From contig NZ_CAUQKJ010000001.1 of NCBI RefSeq assembly GCF_963518785.1, positions 124,001 to 188,000 of the forward strand: a DNA stretch of 64,000 nucleotides, written 5' to 3'. This document shows positions 1-8,370 of this stretch, piece by piece (within the stretch, counting starts at the first letter, position 1; every line of letters starts with the position of its first letter). The stretch is from an uncultured Campylobacter sp. Lineage in GTDB: Bacteria > Campylobacterota > Campylobacteria > Campylobacterales > Campylobacteraceae. A program made the position numbers and the translations under genes. Under the pieces are notes generated by a model that did no database searches, was not told the DNA's origin, and saw nothing but the letters and a program-made list of their open reading frames with translations.

Positions 1-1202
1 GCGGCGACGGCGGAATTTTACGCGACGTGGACGGCTACCGCTTTATGCCGGATTATGAGCCCGAGAAAAAGGAACTTGCTAGCCGCGACGTCGTAAGTCG
101 CCGCATAATGGAGCATATCCGCGCAGGTAAGGGGGTAAAGAGCCCTTACGGCGAGCATGTTTGGCTTGACATATCGATCCTCGGACGCGAGCATATCGAG
201 AAAAATTTACGCGACGTACAAGAAATTTGCGAAATTTTCAACGGCATCGATCCTGCCGACACCGAGGTAATAACCGACGAGCAGGGCAGGAAGCGCGGCA
301 AGGGCTGGGCTCCGATCCTTCCTATGCAGCACTACTCGATGGGCGGTATCAAAACAAAAGCTACGGGCGAGAGTCCGACTTTGGCGGGACTATTCAGCGC
401 CGGCGAGGCTGCGTGCTGGGATATGCACGGTTTTAACCGCTTGGGCGGAAATTCCGTCGCCGAAACCGTCGTCGCGGGCATGATCGTGGGAGAGTATTTT
501 GCGGAGTATTGCCAAGGGCACGATGTCGATATCAATACGCACGATATACAAAAATTTGTAGATAAAGAGCAAAACTACATGAAAAGCCTGCTTGAAAAAG
601 AGGGTAAATTTAACGTATTTGAGATCAAAAACAAGATGAAAGACGTTATGTGGGAGCACTGCGCGATCTTCCGAACCGGTGAGGGATTAGCCAAAGCCGT
701 AAAAGAGCTCGAGGAGCTTTACAAGCAGTCCTTGGATGTCAAAGTAAGTAATAAAGAGCTTTTCGGAAACCCAGAGCTTGAGGAGGCTTATCGCGTACCG
801 AAGATGCTAAAGCTCGCGCTTTGTATCGCCAAGGGTGCGCTTGATCGCACGGAAAGCCGCGGCGCGCACTTCCGTGAGGATTATCCGAAACGTGACGATC
901 TAAACTGGCTAAAACGAACGCTTGCAAACTGGAAAGAGGGCGATACGATGCCTACCTTGACCTATGAGCCGCTTGATATTATGAAGATGGAGATGCCGCC
1001 TGCGTTCCGCGGATACGGCGCCAAAGGCAATATCATCGAGCATCCGGACAGCGCCGTGCGCCAAAAAGAGGTCGATGAAATTCGCGAGAAAATGCAAGCC
1101 GAGGGCAAAGGCAGATATGAAATTCAAGAGGCATTGATGCATTATGAATTGCAGCCAAAATATAAAGCACCTAACGAAAGAGCAGGTATAGGATATGAGT
1201 AG
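1..1202 (+). CDS. frdA: Fumarate reductase flavoprotein subunit, 5'-truncated by window edge
   Basis: Catalytic FAD subunit of quinol:fumarate reductase, which reduces fumarate to succinate on the cytoplasmic face of the membrane in anaerobic respiration. The reading frame is open from the first bases, so the N-terminal third, with the Rossmann FAD site, lies outside the window; about 400 codons remain. Visible landmarks are HYSMGG, LFSAGEAACWD and the FAD-contacting RLGGNSVAE block, followed by the helical C-terminal domain typical of the epsilonproteobacterial enzyme. The TAG stop overlaps the ATG of frdB by 8 bases, which implies translational coupling; frdC is expected upstream. The acidic, charged C-terminus ending in GIGYE is intact. 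Identification is by motif and by the frdB neighbour. Confidence 0.95.
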   Translation, partial: GDGGILRDVDGYRFMPDYEPEKKELASRDVVSRRIMEHIRAGKGVKSPYGEHVWLDISILGREHIEKNLRDVQEICEIFNGIDPADTEVITDEQGRKRGKGWAPILPMQHYSMGGIKTKATGESPTLAGLFSAGEAACWDMHGFNRLGGNSVAETVVAGMIVGEYFAEYCQGHDVDINTHDIQKFVDKEQNYMKSLLEKEGKFNVFEIKNKMKDVMWEHCAIFRTGEGLAKAVKELEELYKQSLDVKVSNKELFGNPELEEAYRVPKMLKLALCIAKGALDRTESRGAHFREDYPKRDDLNWLKRTLANWKEGDTMPTLTYEPLDIMKMEMPPAFRGYGAKGNIIEHPDSAVRQKEVDEIREKMQAEGKGRYEIQEALMHYELQPKYKAPNERAGIGYE

Positions 1203-1932
1203 AAAAATAACAATAAAGGCATTTAAGTATAATCCGTTAAGCAAAATTTCAAAGCCGCACTTCGCTACTTATGAGCTTGAAGAGACTGACGGAATGACGT
1301 TGTTTATCGCGCTTAACGTGATTCGTGAGAAATTTGATCCCGAGCTAAGCTTCGACTTCGTTTGTCGCGCGGGTATCTGCGGTAGCTGCGGTATGCTCGT
1401 AAACGGCAAGCCGAGCCTTGCGTGCCGCACGCTTACTAAGGACTATCCGGACGGCGTGATCGAGCTTATGCCGCTTCCGGTTTTCAAGCTGTTAAAAGAC
1501 CTCAGCGTCGATACCGGCAACTGGATGAACGCGATGAGCAAACGCGTAGAGAGCTGGATCCACACCGATCACGAGACCGACATCTCCAAGCTTGAAGAGA
1601 AAGTCGAGCCGGAGGTCGCGCAGGAGGTTTTCGAGCTGGATCGCTGCATCGAGTGCGGCATCTGCGTGGCGAGCTGCGGCACCGCGATAATGCGAAAGGA
1701 TTTCATCGGCGCCGTCGGTATCAACCGTATAGCGCGCTTTCAGATCGATGCGCTGGATAAACGCAGCGACGAGGATTTTTACGAGCTAATCGGGGATGAT
1801 GACGGAGTATTCGGCTGTATGACGCTGCTAGGCTGCGAGGACAACTGCCCTAAGCACCTTCCGCTTCAAAGCAAAATCGCCTATATTCGCCGCAAGCTTG
1901 CCGCTCAGGGCAAATGCGGCTGCGGCAAATAA
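1195..1932 (+). CDS. frdB: Fumarate reductase iron-sulfur subunit
   Basis: Electron-transfer subunit that carries electrons from the diheme FrdC anchor to FrdA. The N-terminal plant-type ferredoxin domain has the [2Fe-2S] ligands in CRAGICGSCG near residue 57, with a fourth Cys in LACRT. The C-terminal domain has CIECGICVASC near residue 151 for the [4Fe-4S] cluster, and GCEDNCP near residue 213 completes the [3Fe-4S] and [4Fe-4S] sets. Length is 245 residues, normal for the Wolinella/Campylobacter type (about 240). The Cys-rich end GKCGCGK is slightly longer than usual. The start lies inside the end of frdA, and a strong hairpin follows the stop, so this is the last gene of the frd operon. 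Confidence 0.96.
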   Translation: MSRKITIKAFKYNPLSKISKPHFATYELEETDGMTLFIALNVIREKFDPELSFDFVCRAGICGSCGMLVNGKPSLACRTLTKDYPDGVIELMPLPVFKLLKDLSVDTGNWMNAMSKRVESWIHTDHETDISKLEEKVEPEVAQEVFELDRCIECGICVASCGTAIMRKDFIGAVGINRIARFQIDALDKRSDEDFYELIGDDDGVFGCMTLLGCEDNCPKHLPLQSKIAYIRRKLAAQGKCGCGK

Positions 1933-1963
1933 AAATTTAAGCGGGATCTTCCCGCTTAAATTT
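1933..1963 (+). terminator. Rho-independent terminator of the frd operon
   Basis: A perfect 14-bp inverted repeat (arms 1933-1946 and 1950-1963, loop TCT) begins directly after the frdB stop codon. The GC-rich core GCGGGA/TCCCGC is flanked by AAATTT, so A-tract and T-tract sit on both sides and the hairpin could work in both directions. Confidence 0.85.
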
Positions 1964-2109
1964 ATCTCTTTATCTCACTAAATTTTACTCAACAAATAAA
2001 TTTCAAAATGCTTGAGTCTGGCAAGCAAGGTAGCCTTAAATTTAATACTATCCCAAGCGATAAAGAAGTAAAATACGAAATCGCTTAAGATCGCTAGCGA
2101 GGGATAAGG

Positions 2110-2979
2110 ATGAATGAAGCAAAGCCCAAAGAGCTAAAGAAAATTCTAAACGAGCGGCGTCAAAATTTAGAGCAAGGCTCGGAGGGGAATTATGACGCTC
2201 AAAATTTTGATGCCTTAAATTTTGATACTTCAGAATCCGATACCTCAAATTCAAATGCTTCAAATTTCAATGCCTCAGATTTAAATATTACAAATTCCAA
2301 GGCTTTAAATTCTAATGACAAAAATTCAGACGATCTCAATTTAAATGCGGAGCGCGGTAGAAAATTTCAAAATTTAGATCCAGACAAAGCTATTTTATTT
2401 AAAAATTCTAAGGCTAGAGATTACGACAAAGAGCCGATAATCATCAAAAATTATGAAAAATTTTTTGTTTATGCGCGGCTTTTTATAATTCTTCCGGTAT
2501 CGGGTCTGCCGCTACTTCTCATTCGAGATATTATAGACTTCGGATATATCAATACTTACGAATATTTGCTGTCCTGTATGGCGCTATTACTAATCGCCGT
2601 TATTACTTATATCTTTACCGCGATACGCAATAAACGCGAAATAAGATTTACTGATCAATATATAGAATTTTTAGATAAAGGGGTTGTCAAAAGGCAGTGT
2701 AAGTTAGAAAAGGATAAATTATGCAAAAACTTTTCTACGCAAAATTTTAGAACCCCATCTTTTATCGTGTTGATTATATTTTGTGTCGGTTCGTTAGGTT
2801 TTTTCTTTGTATTTTTGCTTTGCATGTATGTGGCGAATATATTTATAAAATTCGTCGTTTATTTTTGCATAAATAAAGGCATAAAAGGATTTAAAATTTT
2901 TCCATTTATAAAAGTCGATGAGCCGTGGCATGCGGATATTTATATTATTCCGTTGTGGTATCGGCACACTACTATTTGA
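2110..2979 (+). CDS. Membrane protein with Asn/Ser-rich N-terminal repeats; C-terminus probably frameshifted
   Basis: I do not recognise a named family. Residues 1-25 are charged. Residues about 28-80 form a run of five-residue units of the type xxxN(F/S), such as DAQNF, DALNF and NASNF, encoded by RAATTY-containing DNA. The motif ARDYDKEPIIIK follows, then hydrophobic segments near residues 120-140, 150-172 and 215-245. The gene at 32004-32777 has the same layout (FARDYDKEPLVIK, then membrane segments), so the two are paralogs. The paralog ends with a conserved tail resembling NDYAELRRYF. Here a similar tail (IYDEVREYF) lies just downstream in another frame, which suggests a frameshift near 2970. 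Base composition is AT-rich compared with frdB. The start has GGATAAGGATG upstream. Confidence 0.6.
   Translation: MNEAKPKELKKILNERRQNLEQGSEGNYDAQNFDALNFDTSESDTSNSNASNFNASDLNITNSKALNSNDKNSDDLNLNAERGRKFQNLDPDKAILFKNSKARDYDKEPIIIKNYEKFFVYARLFIILPVSGLPLLLIRDIIDFGYINTYEYLLSCMALLLIAVITYIFTAIRNKREIRFTDQYIEFLDKGVVKRQCKLEKDKLCKNFSTQNFRTPSFIVLIIFCVGSLGFFFVFLLCMYVANIFIKFVVYFCINKGIKGFKIFPFIKVDEPWHADIYIIPLWYRHTTI
2191..2345 (+). repeat. In-frame pentapeptide-unit array with RAATTY cores
   Basis: About ten degenerate 15-bp units, many centred on AAATTT or AAATTC, encode DAQNF-DALNF-DTSES-DTSNS-NASNF and similar units. The paralog at 32004 lacks the whole block and starts almost directly with the DYDKEP motif, so the block is an insertion relative to it. 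Confidence 0.7.
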
Positions 2980-3456
2980 TTTATTTGTATAGCAGTCAAA
3001 TTTACGACGAAGTTAGAGAGTACTTTTTGCAGAAAAATATAAATATAGACTATATTAAAAAGGACTATACAGTTCTTTTCTAGGAGGATATGCGAAGGGG
3101 CGGTAAATTTAAAACTAAAATTTCAATATTTTATGGTAGCCGCCACTGAATTTCGTAGCGATACCGAGTGCAAATACGGCGTAATTTTAGCGCTAAATTT
3201 TATGCGTAGAAGAGCTTGTTGAAATTCTAACCGCCTGTCGTTGGGATAAAATTTCGTCGGTAGAATTTTACCCGAACGACATTTCTACGCGGAATTCTAT
3301 CGGTAAAATTTCGAAAGCAAAATTTTGCGCCTAAACTCTCTTAAACCTCGCCCTGCGAATTCCGCTCAAGCGAAATTACCTTGTGAAATTCCGTCTGTTT
3401 ATATTCAGCTAAGCTCACACTCGGTAGTATTTGTCATTTTATTTGCGGAGGTTGCT
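2980..3456. other. Intergenic: frameshifted gene tail, then no gene seen
   Basis: Bases 2985-3083 encode, in a frame shifted from the gene ending at 2979, about 32 codons including YDEVREYFLQKN. They look like the missing C-terminus of that gene. From 3084 to 3456 I see no gene, only frequent AAATTT/GAATTT hexamers and the ribosome-binding site GCGGAGG of the next gene at 3445-3451. Confidence 0.5.
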
Positions 3457-4893
3457 TTGAAGGAGATAAAATCCAAGCTCATCATAGCGTGTTTGGTTGT
3501 TTCGGCGGGCGTATTTTGCCTGATCGCAGGTGGTGCGTTTATGGATAGATCCGAAACTCAGCCCGCGCAAAATTCCACGGCGAGCCGCGCCGCGACCTCC
3601 GGCAACTCCTCCAATCGGCCGCTAACGGATGAGGATCGCGCTGCACGAGCGAAGTACTGGCACGAAGGGCTGGGCGCTGAATTAGATTTGGACGAGTGCG
3701 TAGTGCATGGCGATGAGCGAATGGAGTATTTCTGCAAGCTTTTGCGCTCCAAGGACACTGCGCGTATTCTGGCATTTATGCGAGAGCAGCGCATTACTGC
3801 GGGCGATCCGCTGCATTTTGGCATAACGGCGATAATGTATTCTAGCTTTTACAATGATGCAAACACCACCGAGGAGCTGATCTATCACGGAGCGGATATC
3901 AACCGCACGGACGATTTTTCTCATTCGGCGCTGAGCTATGCTATCGAAAATAACTCTACCGCCGCCGTGGAAGTTCTACTTAAGCACGGAGCTAGCTTTT
4001 CTAGCGTTAAATATGTTCGTCCGTGGCTTACATACCCTAGATACGGTGACTCCTATTTGGTTGTTACTAGCGATGCACAGGTAAAGACATATTCCATAAC
4101 GCCTAAAAGCGAAGGTACTAGTGCGGTATCCGATCCACTCTATTACGCCGTAGCAGGCGGATTTTTGCAGATGACGGAGCTTATGCTTAGCAGCGGTGTA
4201 AGACCTGAGATTACCGCTTGGACGGACGATCATTGTATTGCTTTTACGCTCAAACACCGCAAAGATGAGCGGCAGCCGAACTGCTCCATCTATCAGATGC
4301 TGCCGCAACGATATGACGCGAGTATGCTAAATCTGCTACTTAAATACGATTTAGTAGGGCTTCCGGGCGATGAGCGTATTCGAAAAAAATACGATGACTG
4401 CCGTAAGGATTTGGATACGTTGAAGGAGTATAAGAAAATATACCTAGAGCATATGGATAATTATTGTTACGATGAGATTATTTTAGATTGGACTTTATTA
4501 AACAGCTCTAGGTATGAGCTGCTTAGATATATGATGACGGAGCGCTCAAAGTATTCGGAAAATGATGTAATCAAGCTTAACAAAGGTTCGCTGCCCGATC
4601 TTAATAGATGCGGCTCGGTAACGCCAAATACAGCGCTACTTGGTATCTACGATACGCTTATAAAGCGCTACTCTGCGCTCTGCGGCGATGAGCTTAATGG
4701 CGCGAGTGGCTTTGATCTGGATAAATTTTTTAGATATTCGCACTTAAAAGGCTTGGAATTTGATCTTAAAATAGAGTATGAGGGCAAGGTGATAAGAGTG
4801 GAGGAGTATGATAAAATTTTAAGGCGCGATGCGTCTAAGCAGCTAGAGCAAGCGGGATTCAAGACTGCAGATACCGCGTCTGCCAATAAGTAA
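3457..4893 (+). CDS. Membrane-anchored ankyrin-repeat protein
   Basis: The start is taken as TTG at 3457, because GCGGAGG lies 5 bases upstream and the hydrophobic segment follows at once. An ATG at 3325 in the same frame would add 44 unlikely residues. Residues about 7-26 form a single signal-anchor (LIIACLVVSAGVFCLIAGG), so the rest is probably periplasmic. Ankyrin-like helical repeats are visible at about residues 125-180 (ITAIMYSSF, ELIYHGADINRTD, ALSYAIENN, VLLKHGASF) and again near 225-250 (PLYYAVAGGF, LMLSSGV). The C-terminal 200 residues have no repeat that I recognise. It is transcribed alone. The ankyrin assignment is fairly sure; the partner is unknown. Confidence 0.75.
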   Translation: MKEIKSKLIIACLVVSAGVFCLIAGGAFMDRSETQPAQNSTASRAATSGNSSNRPLTDEDRAARAKYWHEGLGAELDLDECVVHGDERMEYFCKLLRSKDTARILAFMREQRITAGDPLHFGITAIMYSSFYNDANTTEELIYHGADINRTDDFSHSALSYAIENNSTAAVEVLLKHGASFSSVKYVRPWLTYPRYGDSYLVVTSDAQVKTYSITPKSEGTSAVSDPLYYAVAGGFLQMTELMLSSGVRPEITAWTDDHCIAFTLKHRKDERQPNCSIYQMLPQRYDASMLNLLLKYDLVGLPGDERIRKKYDDCRKDLDTLKEYKKIYLEHMDNYCYDEIILDWTLLNSSRYELLRYMMTERSKYSENDVIKLNKGSLPDLNRCGSVTPNTALLGIYDTLIKRYSALCGDELNGASGFDLDKFFRYSHLKGLEFDLKIEYEGKVIRVEEYDKILRRDASKQLEQAGFKTADTASANK

Positions 4894-5264
4894 AATTTCT
4901 AGAGATTTTGGTTATGATCGCTACGTATTTGGCAAAATTTTATAAAATTTTAATGATTTTAAATTTGTCGTTTCTCTTTAATATCTTGATCCCTTTAAGT
5001 TATCACTACCTTGTATTTTGTATATAGCATCTATATTTATATAAGATCGCGAAATATCATGGTTCTTGTATTAATATGAGATAAATTTATATATAGCAGA
5101 TCTCATAATTTATAAAATAATGTTAAATATGGGCTAGAAATATAAAATTTTTAAAATATTACAAATTCGAAGGCTAAACTTTTATCAATAATTTTTATTA
5201 TTTAATGAATATTTTAATTTATATGTGTATAATTACAAATAAATTTTATTAGAAAGGAATAAAT
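4894..5264. other. AT-rich intergenic region upstream of katA
   Basis: No gene is seen. The stretch is much more AT-rich than its surroundings. It holds the katA promoter and a 16-bp inverted repeat AATAAT-TTTT-ATTATT at 5187-5202, about 25 bases upstream of the -10 box. That is a possible Fur/PerR-type operator by position and composition, but it does not match the PerR consensus closely. Confidence 0.4.
5228..5233 (+). promoter_or_regulatory. Probable katA -10 box
   Basis: TATAAT preceded by TGTG, 31 bases before the katA ATG. AAAGGAAT at 5253-5260 is the ribosome-binding site. A clear -35 box is absent, as is usual for Campylobacter sigma-70 promoters. Confidence 0.55.
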
Positions 5265-6701
5265 ATGAAAAAACTAACCACTACTTCGGGTAATCCTATC
5301 GCGGATAACCAAAACTCCCTTACCGCAGGCAGCCGCGGCGGTATAATGTTACAAGATTATCAGCTACTTGAGAAACTAGCCCATCAAAACAGAGAGCGTA
5401 TCCCTGAGCGCGCCGTTCACGCAAAAGGTAGCGCTGCATACGGAACATTGGAGATTACGCACGACATCTCACGATATACTAAAGCCAAGGTATTGCAAAA
5501 AGGCGAGAAAACAAAGCTGCTTTTGAGATTTTCTACCGTTGCCGGTGAAGCTGGAGCGGCTGATGCTGAGCGCGACGTAAGGGGCTTTGCGATTAAATTT
5601 TACACCAAAGAGGGCAACTGGGACTTGGTCGGAAACAACACTCCCGTCTTTTTTGTAAAAGACCCGTATAAATTCCCGGATTTTATCCACACGCAAAAGC
5701 GTGATCCTCGCACACACCTCCGTTCAAATGAGGCAGCATGGGACTTTTGGAGCTTAAGCCCTGAGAGTATGCATCAAGTAACCATCCTGATGAGTGATCG
5801 CGGTATTCCGGCAAGTTACCGCCATATGCACGGATTTGGCAGCCACACCTACAGCCTTATAAATGATAAAAACGAAAGATTTTGGGTTAAATTTCATTTC
5901 AAAACTCGCCAAGGCATTAAAAATTTAACCAACACTCAAGCCTCACAGATCATTGCAAAAGATCGAGAGAGCAATCAACGCGATCTTTTTGAGAGTATAG
6001 AAAAGGGTGACTTTCCAAGCTGGGATTTCAAAATTCAAATAATGACTCTACGGCAGGCAAAAGAGGTCAAATTTAACCCCTTTGATCTAACCAAAACTTG
6101 GCCTCATAAGGAGTTCCCACTCATCGACGTGGGCGTCATGACGCTAAACGAAAATCCGAAAAGTTATTTCAATGAGGTTGAGCAGGCTGCATTTAGCCCG
6201 TCAAATATAGTGCCTGGTATCAGCTTTAGTCCCGATAAGATGCTGCAAGCAAGGATATTTAGCTACCCCGATGCTCAAAGATATCGTATCGGCACGCACT
6301 ACGCGCAGCTAGATGTTAATCGTCCTGTAAGCGAGGTCAATACTTACGTCGTGGGCGGCGCGATGAATAACGGAATGTATGAGCTTGACGATAAGGCTTA
6401 CTATGAGCCTAACAGCTTTGGTGGTGCCAAAGAGGATCGTGCTTTGTTAGAGCCTGATATAAGCATAGAAGGCGCGATGCAAAGATACGATCACAGAGTC
6501 GAGGATCAGGATTATTATTCGCAACCTAGAGCGCTTTTTGAGCTAATGAGCGACGAACAAAAATCGCAGCTTTTTAGTAATATCGCAGATAGCATGGAGG
6601 GTGTGAACGAAGCTATAAAAGAGCGCGCAATAGGACATTTTGAAAAAATTTCCGCTGACTACGCAAATGGCGTAAGAGCCGCTTTGAAAGCAAAAAATTG
6701 A
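5265..6701 (+). CDS. katA: Catalase (monofunctional heme catalase)
   Basis: Decomposes hydrogen peroxide to water and oxygen. At 478 residues it is a small-subunit (clade 3) catalase. Key positions are visible: the distal His in ERAVHAKG (His52), the distal Asn in LVGNNTPVFF (about residue 124), and the proximal heme-ligand region ARIFSYPDAQRYRIG, whose Tyr is near residue 334. The N-terminal SGNPIADNQNS is the usual family start. The stop overlaps the start of the next, ankyrin gene by 4 bases. In C. jejuni the equivalent pair is KatA and the ankyrin protein Cj1386, reported to help deliver heme to KatA; the same role is inferred here. Peroxide or iron regulation is likely but not proven from the sequence. 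Confidence 0.96.
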   Translation: MKKLTTTSGNPIADNQNSLTAGSRGGIMLQDYQLLEKLAHQNRERIPERAVHAKGSAAYGTLEITHDISRYTKAKVLQKGEKTKLLLRFSTVAGEAGAADAERDVRGFAIKFYTKEGNWDLVGNNTPVFFVKDPYKFPDFIHTQKRDPRTHLRSNEAAWDFWSLSPESMHQVTILMSDRGIPASYRHMHGFGSHTYSLINDKNERFWVKFHFKTRQGIKNLTNTQASQIIAKDRESNQRDLFESIEKGDFPSWDFKIQIMTLRQAKEVKFNPFDLTKTWPHKEFPLIDVGVMTLNENPKSYFNEVEQAAFSPSNIVPGISFSPDKMLQARIFSYPDAQRYRIGTHYAQLDVNRPVSEVNTYVVGGAMNNGMYELDDKAYYEPNSFGGAKEDRALLEPDISIEGAMQRYDHRVEDQDYYSQPRALFELMSDEQKSQLFSNIADSMEGVNEAIKERAIGHFEKISADYANGVRAALKAKN

Positions 6702-7186
6702 CGAGCTTAACGCAGGCCGAAGAGCAGAGATATGGCGAGCTTTGCGCTATGGCGCTCGATTTTGCCAGGCGAGATGATGCTGACGAGCTAGAAAAGATGA
6801 TAAAGGCGGGCCTTAGCGTAAATTTAAAATCCGCCAAAGGCGACACGCTTTTAATGCTAGCTAGCTACAATAACGCGCTAAAGACTGTAAATATGCTGCT
6901 CTCAAACGGCGCCAGAGTCGATGAGCGTAACGACCGCGGGCAAACTCCGCTCGCGGGCGCGGCCTTTAAAGGGCATTTGGAGGTAGTCAAAGCTCTCGTA
7001 AATGCAGGTGCAGACGTAGAGGCTACGAGTGGTCTTGGTATGACACCCTATGCCTTTGCTGTGATGTTTGGTAGGAGTGAAACGGCAAAATTTTTACTAA
7101 GCAAGCGTAAAAAGCAGGGATTGCTACAAAAACTGGCGGTTAAATTTTTAGGAATTTTAGCCAAAAAGAGCGCGCGAGCGGTTTAA
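6698..7186 (+). CDS. Ankyrin-repeat protein, probable catalase heme-loading partner
   Basis: The start is TTG at 6698, overlapping the katA TGA (TTGA), which indicates translational coupling. Of 162 residues, about 35-135 hold three to four ankyrin repeats with good consensus: DTLLMLASYNNALKTVNMLL, GARVDERNDRGQTPL, GHLEVVKALVNAGADVEATS, GMTPYAFAVMFG. There is no signal peptide, so it is cytoplasmic like catalase. The C-terminal KKQGLLQKLAVKFLG is basic. The layout matches katA-Cj1386 of C. jejuni and katB-ankB of Pseudomonas, where the ankyrin protein is needed for full catalase activity. That role is inferred from family and position. Confidence 0.88.
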   Translation: MTSLTQAEEQRYGELCAMALDFARRDDADELEKMIKAGLSVNLKSAKGDTLLMLASYNNALKTVNMLLSNGARVDERNDRGQTPLAGAAFKGHLEVVKALVNAGADVEATSGLGMTPYAFAVMFGRSETAKFLLSKRKKQGLLQKLAVKFLGILAKKSARAV

Positions 7187-7704
7187 ATTTTTATGCGCCT
7201 TGATATTTGGCGGTTTAAAATTTACGCACTTTAGCGCTTATACACGGTTTAAAATTTGACGTATTTTAGGGCCCGCATAGGGCGAAATTTCGGAGATTTT
7301 ACTAAAAAGATGCAAGGATGGCTTGAAATTTGACACACCATTTCTAACCTTTAGGATTTTGCTTATCTCGCTTATTCGGTACGCAGGTATGGTGTCGTTT
7401 TGCGATATGCCAATAAATAAATACAAGCCCTCTTCGTTTATCTAATATGGCGCGCTCTTTTATGACTATAAACGGCGCGCGGTTTTTAGGTTATAATTTA
7501 ACTCTCTGCCGGTTTAGGAAATAGAATTTCCTATTACTTGTTCGTCCGCTTCGCTAGTTTAGCGGTATTTTGCTGTGCCTGCGCTATTTTGCTAGCGCTG
7601 CCTGTCTAATTTGCATTTTTCCCTCCATCTGCTTTGCTATGCCTCCCATTTCGTCTGAATTTAACAGGTCTTGTCGGCTTCGCCCGTGGAACTCAATTTT
7701 TGCG
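7187..7704. other. Intergenic, no firm gene
   Basis: I see no supported gene. There are stretches of AAATTT-rich DNA, and a TATAAT-like GTTATAATTT at about 7491-7500 that could drive the small candidate gene downstream. Confidence 0.4.
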
Positions 7705-7950
7705 ATGAAGATTGGTATGATCTATTGCGATCCTTGTGGCAAGACTATAAATTTTCCTTTGAATCTTTGCAGAGTTTGTAAATTTTTAAGATTTTTCAGC
7801 GCGCTTGGAATTTTATTGATTTTTGGATCGAGCTTGTCTTGTAGCTGGATTTGGCTTAGTACTGCGGCTAAATTTTACCATTTTAGGTTCATCGATCAAG
7901 CCTTTTACGCCGAGCCGATTATTATATGTAGCCTAATTTTGATATCTTAA
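7705..7950 (+). CDS. Possible small zinc-ribbon membrane protein
   Basis: A weak candidate of 81 residues beginning MKIGMIYCDPCGK. Two Cys pairs, CDPC and CRVC, spaced by 12 residues, look like a zinc ribbon. Two hydrophobic stretches follow (ALGILLIFGSSL near residues 36-47 and PIIICSLILIS at the C-terminus). The frame is open further upstream to 7570, but that part does not look like protein. No good ribosome-binding site precedes the ATG. It could be a gene remnant. Confidence 0.3.
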   Translation: MKIGMIYCDPCGKTINFPLNLCRVCKFLRFFSALGILLIFGSSLSCSWIWLSTAAKFYHFRFIDQAFYAEPIIICSLILIS

Positions 7951-7959
7951 GGATCACGA

Positions 7960-8370
7960 CTATAAGCTCTTAAATTCCATCTCCAGCTGCTTGCGCCAGT
8001 CTTGCAGCGAGCGCTCTGCGTCCGCGGCGTATTTTTCGATAAGCGCGTCCGTTTTATTTAGAAACTCAAATAGCTTACCCTCCCACACGGCGGGGTTTAG
8101 GTTGCTTTGATGCATCGTTTTGATATAGACTAACTCCTTACTAAGAGCCTCAAGTTCGCCTAGATAGCTCTCGCGAGCGCTTTCGTCGTGCAGTTCAAGC
8201 CGCTTTAAATCTCGCAGTTTGCCCTCTAAAATATCGCAAAATTTCATATATCTTTGCGAGCTAAGCTCGGGATCTGCGGCGTCTGCTCGCGCGGAAGCCT
8301 TTTGGACCTGAAAATACACGAGCGCGCCCACCGCAAGGGCGACTGCGAACATCAAAGCGAAATTAGCCAT
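7960..8370 (-). CDS. Small membrane-anchored coiled-coil protein, unknown function
   Basis: Of 136 residues, 4-21 form one membrane segment (ALMFAVALAVGALVYFQV). The rest is a charged, probably helical domain (KFCDILEGKLRDLKRLE, ELEALSKELVYIK) that could form a coiled coil. The start ATG lies inside the last codons of rarD (8-base overlap) with AAGGA upstream, so the two are cotranscribed. The N-in anchor and the lack of Cys make a cytoplasmic or periplasmic tail equally possible. I do not recognise a family. Confidence 0.7.
   Translation of the reverse strand: MANFALMFAVALAVGALVYFQVQKASARADAADPELSSQRYMKFCDILEGKLRDLKRLELHDESARESYLGELEALSKELVYIKTMHQSNLNPAVWEGKLFEFLNKTDALIEKYAADAERSLQDWRKQLEMEFKSL

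Noticed and set aside
1976..2088. Short protein-like frame ending FNTIPSDKEVKYEIA after the frd terminator
   Set aside because: The only ATG gives 26 codons with no ribosome-binding site. It could be a gene-end remnant but the support is too weak.
5187..5202. PerR/Fur box upstream of katA
   Set aside because: AATAAT-TTTT-ATTATT is a neat inverted repeat, but AT-rich DNA produces such repeats easily and the match to known boxes is poor. Mentioned only as a possibility.
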